DNA from: Tannerella sp.
GTDB lineage: Bacteria; Bacteroidota; Bacteroidia; Bacteroidales; Tannerellaceae
Direction: 5' to 3'
Assembly (NCBI GenBank): GCA_031265585.1
Contig: JAISCL010000159.1
Coordinates: 1 to 38,548, forward strand
DNA: 38,548 nucleotides
Each line of letters opens with the position of its first letter. Within the stretch, counting starts at the first letter, position 1. Both the position numbers and the translations under genes were made by a program. The notes under the pieces were generated by a model, which worked only from the letters and a program-made list of their open reading frames with translations, ran no database searches and was not told the DNA's origin. Positions 8,138 through 16,454 of the stretch are shown piece after piece.

Positions 8138-8210
8138 ATCCTGAACGGGTGTTATATACGCTTTTATGACGTTTGTATATTCTCATGATTTAACTTTCGA
8201 GTATCCGCTG

Positions 8211-8218
8211 CAAATATA
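8211..8218 (-). promoter_or_regulatory. Possible minus-strand promoter reading into the 42-bp array
   Basis: On the minus strand TATATTTG fits the -7 consensus. A TTTG lies only 16 bp upstream (plus 8235-8238), shorter than usual. Transcription would run through the array toward the DUF6261 gene. An ATG at 8186 opens a 153-codon frame across the array, with no recognisable product. The AT-rich stretch 8219-8382 between here and the IS66 remnant shows nothing else. Confidence 0.45.
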
Positions 8219-8382
8219 GCAAAAAACTTCTATACAAAAAAAATGTTTTTCTATTTAAGATAAATTATTTGAGTTTTTTCAGGGAAATAAATTTTAACAT
8301 CCGGTTGTTTATTATCTTATTTATTTCAAAATTATGATATTTGGTGGTAATCAACAGGATGACCTGATAAATCATCAATTGG

Positions 8383-8556
8383 TCATACTCCATGTGCACC
8401 CGTACAACAGCGGTTAATGAAAATGACCACGCTGCCGCTACGAATATCTTTGCCCGCCACATCATGCACCAGTCCGCTCAGGGAACAGAAGTCACGCCGC
8501 ATATCGGCAGGACAGGGATACAGGTAATAGTTCATCGAAGGCGTCAGGTTCAGCAT
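8383..8556 (-). pseudogene. IS66 TnpB, truncated after 57 residues
   Basis: The minus strand from the ATG at 8556 encodes MLNLTPSMNYYLYPCPADMR, then FCSLSGLV and SGSVVIFINR. This matches the first half of the IS66 accessory protein TnpB (YLYPGPVDMRKGFDGLCGLV...FINRRRN type). After FINR it diverges and stops at 8383-8385, so about half of the normal ~115 residues are gone. It begins one base after the TnpA stop, the usual IS66 arrangement. The large TnpC transposase is absent, so this element cannot move by itself. Confidence 0.8.
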
Positions 8557-8557
8557 G

Positions 8558-8875
8558 TCAACGGGATTTTAACAGCGTAAGGATATCTTCCACGGTAATG
8601 TTCCCGCGCAAACGCAAGGTGGTTCCCTCCGGATAAGTGATCTCCAACCGGTTCTCCGTACCGGGTGAACCGGAAGATGGATAAGCCGGAGGATCAATGG
8701 ACAGAGACAGGAACCCATTGCTAACAAGTGGATGAGAAGACGAACAGATGCGTTTTTGCCGGTAATAAAATTTGCTTTGGGAAAGGCCTTCATTTGAGCA
8801 GAAGTCATTCACCGTTAAGCCCGATTCATGGTAGCGGGAGTAAATCTCTCCAAATCGTTTACGATCTAATTGCAT
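8558..8875 (-). CDS. IS66 family accessory protein TnpA
   Basis: The 105-residue protein has an N-terminal helix-turn-helix-like segment (FGEIYSRYHESGLTVNDFCS, then EGLSQSKFYYRQKR, residues about 7-43). A Ser/Pro-rich linker follows, then a C-terminal block (LEITYPEGTTLRLRG, then VEDILTLLKSR) typical of IS66 Orf1/TnpA. In functional IS66 elements it is needed for transposition together with TnpB and TnpC. The frame is intact but the rest of the element is not, so it is probably an orphan. Confidence 0.82.
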   Translation of the reverse strand: MQLDRKRFGEIYSRYHESGLTVNDFCSNEGLSQSKFYYRQKRICSSSHPLVSNGFLSLSIDPPAYPSSGSPGTENRLEITYPEGTTLRLRGNITVEDILTLLKSR

Positions 8876-9094
8876 AAATCAATCTCTTTATTTTAGGTAA
8901 AGGTACATACTACCGGCAAGCACTAAAAGACGGGATTTACCGAAGGGATACGTTATTTTGCCTCTACCCTAAATTAGGATGAAGGAAAAATAGTTATTTT
9001 GCCTTTTTCCCATCAGGATTCCGGCACAAAAGAAAAAAGCAAGTAGCATCCCCTCCTGTTGTTGGGTAATATATTTCCTTGATTGCCTCTTTTA
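8876..9094. other. IS66 flank and 3' end of the STAND gene: no gene seen
   Basis: This stretch holds the probable outer end of the IS66 remnant. A short direct repeat, GTTATTTTGCC, occurs at about 8950 and again at about 8992; it resembles a -7 element on the plus strand but leads into no open gene. No convincing terminator for the minus-strand gene was found. Confidence 0.4.
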
Positions 9095-12073
9095 TTATCT
9101 TCTGCGGGCAGCCAAAGCTTTCAGATAGTATTCCGAAGCTTTTGAATGGTTCCCCATAGATTCGTAAATGTATCCGATATTGCTGTGGAACATAGCGGTA
9201 GTAAAGTGGTCGGTTCCTAAAACACGTTCACAGATAGCTAAGGCTTTCAGAAGGTATTCCAGTGCTTTTGGATAGTCCCCCATAGACTTGTAAACGGACC
9301 CGATATTGTTGTAGAAAGTAGCGGTAGTAGGGTGGTCGGTTCCTACACGTTCACAGATAGCTAAGGCTTTCAGGTGGTATTCCAGTGCTTTTGGATAGTT
9401 CCCGATAGAATTGTAAGTGGATCCGATATTGTTGTAGGAATTAGCGGTATGCGAGTGTTCAGTACCTAAAACACGTTCATAGATAGCTATGGCTTTCAGA
9501 TAGAATTCCAATGCTTTTGGATAGTCCCTCATATAATCGTAAGCAAGACCGATATTGTTGTAAGAATTAGCGGTACGCGGGTGTCTATTTCCTAAAATGC
9601 GTTCACGGATATCCAAGGCTTTCAAATAGTATTCCAATGCTTTTGGGTATCCTTTCATGGAATTGTAAGCAAGACCGATATTGTTGTAAGAATTAGCGGT
9701 ATGCGGGTGTCTATTTCCTAAAACATGTTCACGGATAGCTAAGGCTTTCAAATGGTATTCCAATGCTTTTGGATAGTCCCTCATAGAATCGTAAGCAAGA
9801 CCGATATTGTTGTAGAAAGTAGCGGTAGTAGGGTGGTCGGTTCCTACACGTTCACAGATAGCTAAGGCTTTCAGATGGTATTCCAGTGCTTTTGGATAGT
9901 TTCCCATAGAATAGTAAGTGGTTCCGATACTGTTGTAGGAAGTAGCGGTATCAGGGTGGTTGGTTCCTAAAACACGTTCATTGATAGCCAAGTTTTTCAT
10001 CTTGTATTCCAACGCGAGCGAATCATCCCAGGATAATTCCCCAATAAAGTTTCCTATATTATTATACAACCCGGCAATATCTCTTTCTTCCCAGTTATTA
10101 GTCTTTAATTCTAAATACATTCTTAACTGATATTTCTCTTTATTTTCATTAATCAGTGCCCGCCAGTATTTGCCTAGTTCGTAGATGTCTTTATTATTAA
10201 TATAATCAAACACACCAAAATTGAGCAGGAAAGAATAAAGCCGTTCGTACCGGTGTGATTGGTGGAGTTGGTAGGGGAATTCGTCGTATATTCGACTGGA
10301 AGAATTTCCCTGCAACAATTCTTTTTCGCAATACGCTACGATGCGGTTGCGGTAGGTTTGTTCGTTCTGCGGGCTTAGGTATCGTTTCAGGATTGATTCT
10401 CTGAAATAACTGTGCGAAAAGGTAATCAATCCGTTTTTTACCGTTAGATGTGACGCTACGGCGTGGTATAGTTGAACCCAGTATAAGGGAGGGGCGCCGG
10501 TTAATTTCAATAGTTCGGTTTCGGAAAGCCCGGCGCGTGATACGGCAATCAGGGAGAAGACGTCTCCCACGAAATTGGTAATATCATTATAGTTATATGA
10601 CGATTCGATGCGAGTTAATACTTTATCGAAAAACAGGAGTATGCTGGCAGCCGAGAGGTAATCGTCTATCCGGTGGTCGATTTCCTCGTGTTCGCCGAAT
10701 ACTCGCAACTCATCCAATAGAGTACGGAGCACTAAGGTGTTTTCACATTCCTTATCCGAGGCAATGCGTTTTATCTGCACCGGCGACAGCGACTTGCCAT
10801 AGGATTTCAGATAAATGCGGATCAACTCTTCTCTTTTTTCCACATCCAGCGGTTGCAAAGTGAAAACGTCATATCCTCTTCGCTTGAAAACCGTCATGGT
10901 AGCATCGTTTGGGAGGGTGGAATAGATCACTTTTACGTTCTGCGGAAATGTTGGCAGCCAGGTCAGGAGCTTTGCATTGTCGCGCTCCGCTAATTGATTG
11001 ATGCCGTCTAAAATAATCAGCAAAGGTTCTTTAACAGCTATGGATAAAAGCAGTTTTTGCAGTTCTTCCTTTTGTTTGTCTGAGTCAACGGAGGGAGTGT
11101 TGCTAAGTGCCTCCAGTTCATCTTTTTTATCAAGTAGCTCATACATCCACTTGATTTCATTGATTAACCGCTGGGTAATCTTGCGGTAGTCTCCTTCCAA
11201 ACCGGAATTGCCTACGAAATGGTAGATTAATTTACCGTTCATTTTTCCTTCATTCGCAGTGATCCAGTTGGCAATCAAAGCGCTTTTGCCCATGCCGCTT
11301 GCGCCGGTTATCACCAAAGCGGACGAATCGTCTGTCATAAAATTGTTCAGTTGTCTATCGTTCTCCGGGTCAGGGATATAAACGCCTGTGCGGCTTTTCA
11401 GGAACGCTTTTTGCAGCAACCGCTCTCTTTCCACTTCCGATAACCGGCCCTGCGGAAAAAGGGCGTCTGTCATTTCTTTTAAATCCGCTTCTACCTGCCG
11501 GCCTAATTCTTCATTGGAAGTATAATTTCTCACCGGATATTTGTCCTGCGAGCCTATCTGTTCTTTTAACAAGTTCAGTTTGCTTTCTTCCTTGCTGCCT
11601 GCTTCCTCTTTAAAATCTTTGGGAACGACCACCCCGGGCGAACGCAGGTAGAAATAGGCGTTGGCGTCTCCGAAGTGCAATGCTCCGTATTGCATCTCAA
11701 TATCGGTAAAGCTCCGCCCGTCGGAAAGATAGGACTTTATCAACGAATACCGTTCCAGTATCTGTGGATTCTTAGTTATTTCTTCCGGCGATGGCATCGA
11801 GCCATACCGGTAACCTAACAAACCGATAAAGAAAGGGTGTGTATTGTCAATTTCCTGCAGGCAAATTTCCAATGCCTTGCCTTGCTTGGAGGCGTCTTCA
11901 CTGATTCCCCAACGCAAATCAAGTTCAATAAGCGTCACATCCCTTTCCTGACAATACCTTTTGAGCGTCGGGAATATTTTATCTACCAGATAATTCCGTT
12001 CCGACTGCATATCACGGAACGTGGAGGAAATAAAAATACGGATTTGTCTGTTTTCAATTAAATTTGTTTTCAT
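9095..12073 (-). CDS. DUF4062 - STAND NTPase - TPR protein (NLR-like)
   Basis: The 992-residue protein has three parts. Residues about 10-130 match DUF4062 (IRIFISSTFRDMQSERNYLV, LRWGISED, GLLGYRYG). About 235-560 form a P-loop NTPase of the STAND/NACHT type with Walker A GASGMGKS (257-264), Walker B LLIILDG (351-357) and a winged-helix-like part. About 665-990 are eight kinesin-light-chain-like TPR units of 41-42 residues (NNIG..Y.SMG.YPKALEYHLKALAI.ERVLG..HP.TA). This layout (effector or sensor front, switch ATPase, superhelical sensor tail) is that of animal nephrocystin-3 and of bacterial NLR-like proteins, some of which are anti-phage defences. A defence role here is inference. There is no signal peptide. 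It is AT-richer than its neighbours and lies between an IS66 and an IS1 remnant, which suggests transfer. The start ATG at 12073 directly precedes the DUF4062 motif. Confidence 0.85.
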   Translation of the reverse strand: MKTNLIENRQIRIFISSTFRDMQSERNYLVDKIFPTLKRYCQERDVTLIELDLRWGISEDASKQGKALEICLQEIDNTHPFFIGLLGYRYGSMPSPEEITKNPQILERYSLIKSYLSDGRSFTDIEMQYGALHFGDANAYFYLRSPGVVVPKDFKEEAGSKEESKLNLLKEQIGSQDKYPVRNYTSNEELGRQVEADLKEMTDALFPQGRLSEVERERLLQKAFLKSRTGVYIPDPENDRQLNNFMTDDSSALVITGASGMGKSALIANWITANEGKMNGKLIYHFVGNSGLEGDYRKITQRLINEIKWMYELLDKKDELEALSNTPSVDSDKQKEELQKLLLSIAVKEPLLIILDGINQLAERDNAKLLTWLPTFPQNVKVIYSTLPNDATMTVFKRRGYDVFTLQPLDVEKREELIRIYLKSYGKSLSPVQIKRIASDKECENTLVLRTLLDELRVFGEHEEIDHRIDDYLSAASILLFFDKVLTRIESSYNYNDITNFVGDVFSLIAVSRAGLSETELLKLTGAPPLYWVQLYHAVASHLTVKNGLITFSHSYFRESILKRYLSPQNEQTYRNRIVAYCEKELLQGNSSSRIYDEFPYQLHQSHRYERLYSFLLNFGVFDYINNKDIYELGKYWRALINENKEKYQLRMYLELKTNNWEERDIAGLYNNIGNFIGELSWDDSLALEYKMKNLAINERVLGTNHPDTATSYNSIGTTYYSMGNYPKALEYHLKALAICERVGTDHPTTATFYNNIGLAYDSMRDYPKALEYHLKALAIREHVLGNRHPHTANSYNNIGLAYNSMKGYPKALEYYLKALDIRERILGNRHPRTANSYNNIGLAYDYMRDYPKALEFYLKAIAIYERVLGTEHSHTANSYNNIGSTYNSIGNYPKALEYHLKALAICERVGTDHPTTATFYNNIGSVYKSMGDYPKALEYLLKALAICERVLGTDHFTTAMFHSNIGYIYESMGNHSKASEYYLKALAARRR
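9100..9990. repeat. In-gene TPR-coding DNA repeats, period 126 bp (123 bp in two units)
   Basis: The TPR region consists of nearly identical DNA units. The segments 9300-9373 and 9801-9874 are identical over 74 bases, and after one mismatch the identity continues for 26 more. They are 501 bp apart and share a one-codon deletion (ERVGTDHP instead of ERVLGTDHP) absent from the units between them. Confidence 0.85.
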
Positions 12074-12170
12074 TTTCGCCTATATTTTTAGTTAGTTTTT
12101 CGGGTGGGGATGTAAAAAGTATGCTGATATAAAAATTTAGAAATCAGACAAAAAAGAGTAATTTTATAAA

Positions 12171-12420
12171 ATGAAAATAACAATAACCCTCCATTTCTCC
12201 AATTGCCAAAGTACAAAGGTAAAGAAAAATGGTAAAAAAATATCAAAAAAGCAAAATTATTTATTCAAAGCATGTACCCGTCAATTTATTGGCGAACATG
12301 CGCTGAATTGCAAAGGTTGTCATTCATCCCTGACACAGAATGCCTGTCTGCGGTATAAGGGTCTGGGAGGTAGATGAATTTGAGAAAATCAGTATCAAAA
12401 AGGTGTTGTCGGGATGCACT
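12171..12420 (+). pseudogene. IS1-family InsA-like fragment, degraded
   Basis: From the ATG at 12171 the translation includes NCQSTKVKKNGKKISKKQNYL, then CTRQFIGEHALNCKGCHSSL, which is the zinc-ribbon front of IS1 InsA-type proteins found in Bacteroidetes. The first Cys pair is damaged (FSNC instead of a CPHC-like motif). After about residue 60 a frameshift leads to a stop at 12375-12377, while another frame continues with EFEKISIKKVLS, the expected next block. The fragment ends within a few bases of the prfC stop codon. There is no InsB/transposase part. It is a dead remnant bordering the STAND-gene island on the right. Confidence 0.72.
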
Positions 12421-13996
12421 AAAATTCCGAAGTGAAATGGAAACGGATGCCCGGGAAATCCTGCTGCGCCATTGTCAGGACGTAGGCCGAATCGGCTAAA
12501 TAGACATCGCGCCCTTCGCGATCCAAAGCCATGTATTGGGCCTTGCGCTTCCTGAAATTCTCGAAGGCGACAGGGTCATCGCTCTCTATCCAGCAGGCTT
12601 TATAAAGGCTGACGGGTTCCCAGCGGCACTGTGCGCCGTATTCGTTCAGCAGACGGTACTGAATTACCTCAAACTGCAACTGCCCGACCGTGCCGATGAT
12701 CCTGCGGCCATTGAACTGATTGAAAAATAGCTGCGCAACCCCTTCGTCCATCAGCTGGTCGATGCCCCTGTTCAGCTGTTTTGCCTTCATCGGGTCGGCA
12801 TTCTCTATGTACTTGAACATTTCCGGGGAAAAGCTCGGCAAGCCTTTAAAGTTCAGGTCTTCGCCGTCGGTCAGGCTGTCGCCTATCTTGAAATTGCCGG
12901 TATCGGGCAGGCCGACAATGTCGCCGGCAAAGGCTTCGTCGACGATTTCCTTCTTCTGGGCCATAAAAGCGGTAGGACTGCTGAAACGCATCATTTTACC
13001 GAAACGGACGTGCTTATAGTTCACATTCCGCTCAAAACGCCCCGAACAGATTTTCACAAAGGCAATGCAGCTGCGATGGTTCGGATCCATATTGGCATGT
13101 ATTTTGAATACAAATCCCGAAAAATGATTCTCCTCCGGTTCGACAATACGCTCTACAGCCTGTACCGGACGGGGTGACGGCGCAATATGCACAAAGCAGT
13201 CCAGCAATTCGCGCACTCCGAAATTGTTCAGCGCCGAACCGAAACAGACGGGAGCCACCTCGCCGCTCAGGTAGGTCTTCTCCTCAAACGCCGGATAGAC
13301 TCCGTTGATCAGTTCCACATCGGCGCGTAGTTTATCCGCCGGCTTTACATCAATATGATGTTCCAGTTCGGGACTGTTTATGTCCTTGAACTCGATACTC
13401 TCCGTTACCGTCTGTTTGCTCGGCATATACAGGTCAAGCTTCTGCTCGTAAAAATTGTAGACGCCCTTAAAGCGCTGCCCCATATCAATCGGCCAGCTCA
13501 GCGGACGCACCCTGATCTTCAGCTCGGCTTCAATTTCGTCCAGCAGGTCAAAGGGATCCTTCCCTTCCCTGTCCATTTTATTGACAAACACAATCACCGG
13601 CGTACGGCGCATCCGGCACACCTCCATGAGCCTTCGCGTCTGCGCCTCCACGCCCCTGGCCGCATCTATCACGATAATCACACTGTCTACCGCAGTCAGC
13701 GTACGGAACGTATCTTCCGCAAAGTCCCGGTGGCCGGGCGTATCCAGGATATTGACCTTATACCCCCTGTAGTCAAACGCCATGACGGACGTTGCAACCG
13801 ATATGCCGCGCTGTTTCTCTATTTCCATCCAGTCGGACGTGGCCGTGCGGCGGATCTTGTTGGACTTGACAGCTCCGGCGACATGGATCGCCCCGCCAAA
13901 CAGCAGCAGCTTTTCGGTCAAAGTGGTTTTACCCGCATCCGGATGACTGACAATCGCAAATGTACGGCGACGTTTTATTTCTTCAGATAAAGACAT
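12419..13996 (-). CDS. prfC: Peptide chain release factor 3
   Basis: RF3 is a translational GTPase that removes RF1/RF2 from the ribosome after peptide release. The 525-residue protein has G1 SHPDAGKTT (17-25), the G2 region with RGISVATSV (63-71), G3 DTPGH (85-89) and G4 NKMD (139-142). RF3-specific sequence includes [17 protein letters not shown]. The length fits the usual ~525-530. The start at 13996 lies inside the end of rfbD: the two genes overlap by 14 bases in different frames, so prfC is probably translated from the rfbD transcript. At its 3' end an IS1 remnant abuts the stop codon and no terminator hairpin is visible. Confidence 0.96.
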   Translation of the reverse strand: MSLSEEIKRRRTFAIVSHPDAGKTTLTEKLLLFGGAIHVAGAVKSNKIRRTATSDWMEIEKQRGISVATSVMAFDYRGYKVNILDTPGHRDFAEDTFRTLTAVDSVIIVIDAARGVEAQTRRLMEVCRMRRTPVIVFVNKMDREGKDPFDLLDEIEAELKIRVRPLSWPIDMGQRFKGVYNFYEQKLDLYMPSKQTVTESIEFKDINSPELEHHIDVKPADKLRADVELINGVYPAFEEKTYLSGEVAPVCFGSALNNFGVRELLDCFVHIAPSPRPVQAVERIVEPEENHFSGFVFKIHANMDPNHRSCIAFVKICSGRFERNVNYKHVRFGKMMRFSSPTAFMAQKKEIVDEAFAGDIVGLPDTGNFKIGDSLTDGEDLNFKGLPSFSPEMFKYIENADPMKAKQLNRGIDQLMDEGVAQLFFNQFNGRRIIGTVGQLQFEVIQYRLLNEYGAQCRWEPVSLYKACWIESDDPVAFENFRKRKAQYMALDREGRDVYLADSAYVLTMAQQDFPGIRFHFTSEF

Positions 13997-14867
13997 TTTC
14001 CTGTTGTTTAATCATTATATGATGCTGCAGGCACTTGCGCAGGCTTTCTTCCCACGGGGGCGTGATCACCCCGTATGTATCTCTTATTTTTGTTTTATCC
14101 AGTACGCTGTAAGCCGGGCGTACGGCGCGCGTGGGGTATCCGGCTGTCGCAAGCGGATCCACAGAACACTTCAGGCCTGCAATTTCAAAGATCCTGACGG
14201 CAAAGTCGTACCACGTGCAAACCCCTTCATCCGTATAGTGATAGATTCCGGGAACAAACGCGCCCGATGCGAGCACTTTCAGGATCGCATCCGCCAGATC
14301 TCCCGCATACGTGGGAGTACCCTGCTGGTCAGCTACCACGCCTACCCTGTCACGCTCCATCCCCAGACGCAGCATCGTCTTCATAAAGTTAGCGCCCGTT
14401 TCCGAATAAAGCCAGGCCGTGCGGATAATGACGGCATCCGGACATGCAGCCGTCAGCGCCTGCTCGCCGGCCAGCTTGGACTTTCCGTAGACGGAGACGG
14501 GATTTGTCGCATCTTCTTCACGGTACGGACGCGCACCCTTTCCGTCAAACACATAATCCGTAGATACGTGGATCACCCTGACGCCCAGCGATGCGGCAAC
14601 CTCCCCGATATTGCGCACGGCATCACAGTTAATGCGAATGCATCGCTCCGCATCATCTTCCGCTTTGTCTACCGCCGTGTATGCGGCGCAATTCACAACC
14701 GTATCAATCCCGGATGATTTGATATACGATTCGACAGCCGGCTTATCCAGTATGTCCAACGTATCAATATCCGTGAAATACAGCTTAAATCCCTCGAAAC
14801 ATTCGGAGCCGGCGCGTAAAGCCATCCCTAACTGCCCGTTCGCCCCGGTAATCAAGACTGAGTTCAT
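13983..14867 (-). CDS. rfbD: dTDP-4-dehydrorhamnose reductase
   Basis: RfbD (RmlD) uses NADPH to reduce dTDP-4-dehydro-L-rhamnose to dTDP-L-rhamnose, the last step of rhamnose donor synthesis for surface polysaccharides. The 294-residue protein is an extended short-chain dehydrogenase with the nucleotide-binding GANGQLG at 8-14, STDYVFDG at 102-109 and the catalytic Tyr127-x3-Lys131 (SVYGKSK). I chose the ATG at 14867 because [14 protein letters not shown] is the standard opening and the longer upstream frame runs into the -7 box at 14887-14894. The rest of the rhamnose pathway (rfbA, B, C) is not in the window. It is probably co-transcribed with prfC. Confidence 0.93.
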   Translation of the reverse strand: MNSVLITGANGQLGMALRAGSECFEGFKLYFTDIDTLDILDKPAVESYIKSSGIDTVVNCAAYTAVDKAEDDAERCIRINCDAVRNIGEVAASLGVRVIHVSTDYVFDGKGARPYREEDATNPVSVYGKSKLAGEQALTAACPDAVIIRTAWLYSETGANFMKTMLRLGMERDRVGVVADQQGTPTYAGDLADAILKVLASGAFVPGIYHYTDEGVCTWYDFAVRIFEIAGLKCSVDPLATAGYPTRAVRPAYSVLDKTKIRDTYGVITPPWEESLRKCLQHHIMIKQQENVFI

Positions 14868-14886
14868 TCTTTTTATTTTTGGGGGA

Positions 14887-14894
14887 CAAAGATA
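14887..14894 (-). promoter_or_regulatory. -7 element of the rfbD-prfC transcript
   Basis: TATCTTTG on the minus strand lies 20 bases before the rfbD ATG. The nearest TTTG (plus CAAA at 14921-14924) is 26 bp upstream, longer than usual. It faces away from the identical box at 14908-14915. Confidence 0.6.
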
Positions 14895-14907
14895 GCGCAA
14901 ATATTTT

Positions 14908-14915
14908 TATCTTTG
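14908..14915 (+). promoter_or_regulatory. -7 element of the DUF4924 transcript
   Basis: TATCTTTG lies 20 bases before the ATG at 14935. A TTTG at 14878-14881 is 26 bp upstream. Together with 14887-14894 it forms a nearly symmetric back-to-back promoter pair whose -33 regions overlap the opposite promoter. Confidence 0.65.
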
Positions 14916-14934
14916 CGCGACAAAAGCAATTTTC

Positions 14935-15480
14935 ATGATTACAGCACGGCAAACAAAGAAAGAAAACATCGTCGAGTACCTGCTCTATATGTGGCAGGTA
15001 GAAGACCTTATACGCGCCTGCCATTTCAGCATGGACGAAATCGAATCCCGCATCATCTCCCAGTATGAGCAGCCCGAAGAAATAAAACGGGAAATACGCC
15101 AATGGTATCAGGAACTGATCGACATGATGCGCATCGAGGGAGTGAAGGAAACGGGACATATCCGGATAAACAAAAATGTAATGGCCGAACTGACGGATCT
15201 GCATCTGAGGTTATTAAAATCCCCGCAGGAAGCCGCCGTTTACGGCGCCCTCTATCAGAAGACGCTGCCCGCGATTGTGCAGCTGCGTTCCAAATCCGGA
15301 GGAAAGGAAGTAAGTGAAATTGAAACCTGCCTGACCGCCGTTTACGGGTATGTGCTGCTTAAAATGCAGCGAACGGAAATAAGTGCGGAAACAGGGGAGG
15401 CGATCCGGCAAATCAGCAATCTGCTGGCTTTCCTGGCAGCCGGATTCCGGGAAGAAAGGAACGGTACATGTTTAAACTGA
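14935..15480 (+). CDS. DUF4924 family protein
   Basis: This 181-residue soluble, largely helical protein begins MITARQTKKENIVEYLLYMW and contains QVEDLIRACHFSMDEIE and VYGALYQKTLPAIVQLRSKS. It matches the Bacteroidetes-specific DUF4924 family, which has no known function. There is no signal peptide or membrane segment. Its promoter -7 box lies at 14908-14915, divergent from rfbD. The last 13 bases overlap the start of the following metallo-hydrolase gene in another frame, so the two are probably translated from one mRNA. Confidence 0.8.
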   Translation: MITARQTKKENIVEYLLYMWQVEDLIRACHFSMDEIESRIISQYEQPEEIKREIRQWYQELIDMMRIEGVKETGHIRINKNVMAELTDLHLRLLKSPQEAAVYGALYQKTLPAIVQLRSKSGGKEVSEIETCLTAVYGYVLLKMQRTEISAETGEAIRQISNLLAFLAAGFREERNGTCLN

Positions 15481-16337
15481 TCACAACCGGCTATTTTTAC
15501 GCGGACGGCGGAGCCATGTTCGGCGCCATCCCGAAAGTGTCATGGAGCCGCAGCTATCCCGTCAACGAACGAAACCTGTGCGTGCTGGCCATGCACGCCG
15601 GAGTGGTCAAAACCGCCGACGGACGTATCATTATTGTGGATCCGGGCGTCGGACAGGATCGGTTGAATGAGTCGCCGGCCGTTTTTTACCGCTTTTACGA
15701 TACGACAGATCTGTGCGAAGAACTGAAACGGACCGGCATAAAACCGGAAGAAGTGACGGATGTGATATTCACGCACCTTCATTTCGATCATTGCGGAGCA
15801 GCCGTGCGGAAAAACGCACACGGGACGCCGGAACCGGTTTTCCCGAACGCCGCGCACTGGGTAAGCCGCGCACAGTACGAGAGCGAACGTTCACCCCACC
15901 CGCTTGAAGCAGCGTCGTTTCTGCCTGAAAACACAGCGCTGCTGGAAAAGGCCGGCCTCCTGCGCCTCGTCGAAGCAGCTATCGAACCGGCTGAAAGCTT
16001 ACGCATGCAACTGTATGACGGACATACGCTCGGACAGATCGCGGTAACTGTAAAACCCGCCCTGTCGCCGGACGAACCGTCTCCGGCCAACGCGGGGAAT
16101 ATAACAACCGTCGTTTTTCCGGGAGACATCCTCCCGCTGGCTTCGCACATCGTTCCCGAACGCATTTCGGCTTACGACCTCTATCCGACCCTTTCCTACA
16201 ACGGAAAAACAGAGATCCTCGAAAAGGCGGCTTCCGGGGAACATCTCCTGGTGTTTTTCCATGATGCATACACCGCCTGTGCGACCGTTAAAAAAGCCGG
16301 TTCCTCCTTTAAAATCAATAAAAAAGTCGGTTTATAG
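15468..16337 (+). CDS. Metallo-beta-lactamase-fold hydrolase
   Basis: The 289-residue protein has the di-zinc signature THLHFDHCG, with H103, H105, D107 and H108. Later possible ligands are His in NAAHWVSRAQYE, DG-H in YDGHTLGQ and His in FFHDAYTA. This layout, with MHAGVVKTADGRIIIVDPG at about 42-60, resembles the lactonase-like/N-acyl homoserine lactonase branch of the superfamily, but substrate cannot be inferred. No signal peptide is present, so it is likely cytosolic. It begins inside the end of the DUF4924 gene (13-base overlap), suggesting translational coupling. It ends 117 bases before parA. Confidence 0.85.
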   Translation: MFKLITTGYFYADGGAMFGAIPKVSWSRSYPVNERNLCVLAMHAGVVKTADGRIIIVDPGVGQDRLNESPAVFYRFYDTTDLCEELKRTGIKPEEVTDVIFTHLHFDHCGAAVRKNAHGTPEPVFPNAAHWVSRAQYESERSPHPLEAASFLPENTALLEKAGLLRLVEAAIEPAESLRMQLYDGHTLGQIAVTVKPALSPDEPSPANAGNITTVVFPGDILPLASHIVPERISAYDLYPTLSYNGKTEILEKAASGEHLLVFFHDAYTACATVKKAGSSFKINKKVGL

Positions 16338-16364
16338 AATTTTTATTGTAATTTTGGGAGTTTT

Positions 16365-16380
16365 TCAACAAATTTGTTGA
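16365..16380. promoter_or_regulatory. Palindrome TCAACAAATTTGTTGA upstream of parA
   Basis: This is a perfect 16-bp palindrome in the parA leader. Five bases after it lies TTATCAACA (16382-16390), one base away from the DnaA box TTATCCACA. A hairpin TCCGGC-AACTTC-GCCGGA follows at 16393-16410. It could be an operator for the parAB operon; no binding protein is known. Confidence 0.5.
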
Positions 16381-16418
16381 GTTATCAACACGTCCGGCAA
16401 CTTCGCCGGAAAAGTGTC

Positions 16419-16426
16419 TATTTTTG
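16419..16426 (+). promoter_or_regulatory. -7 promoter element of the parA operon
   Basis: TATTTTTG lies 28 bases before the parA ATG and follows directly after the TCCGGC/GCCGGA hairpin. No TTTG at the proper distance was found; the palindromic region covers the -33 zone. Confidence 0.55.
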
Positions 16427-16454
16427 CATGCGAATTTAATTAACAGAATAAAAA

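Larger units (their letters stand above)
8383..8875 (-). mobile_element. IS66-family remnant (tnpA plus partial tnpB)
   Basis: This is the 5' portion of an IS66-type element on the minus strand: TnpA at 8558-8875, truncated TnpB at 8383-8556, no TnpC. I could not define terminal inverted repeats. It forms the left edge of the island carrying the STAND-NTPase gene. Confidence 0.75.

Noticed and set aside
7696-8186. Repeat proteins encoded across the 42-bp array (14-residue repeats on both strands)
   Set aside because: Several frames on both strands are open at once because the unit length is a multiple of three and lacks stops; none has a recognisable domain or a convincing start.
8392-8580. 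Plus-strand ORF in the IS66 remnant
   Set aside because: It lies opposite the truncated TnpB, which has clear IS66 motifs on the minus strand.
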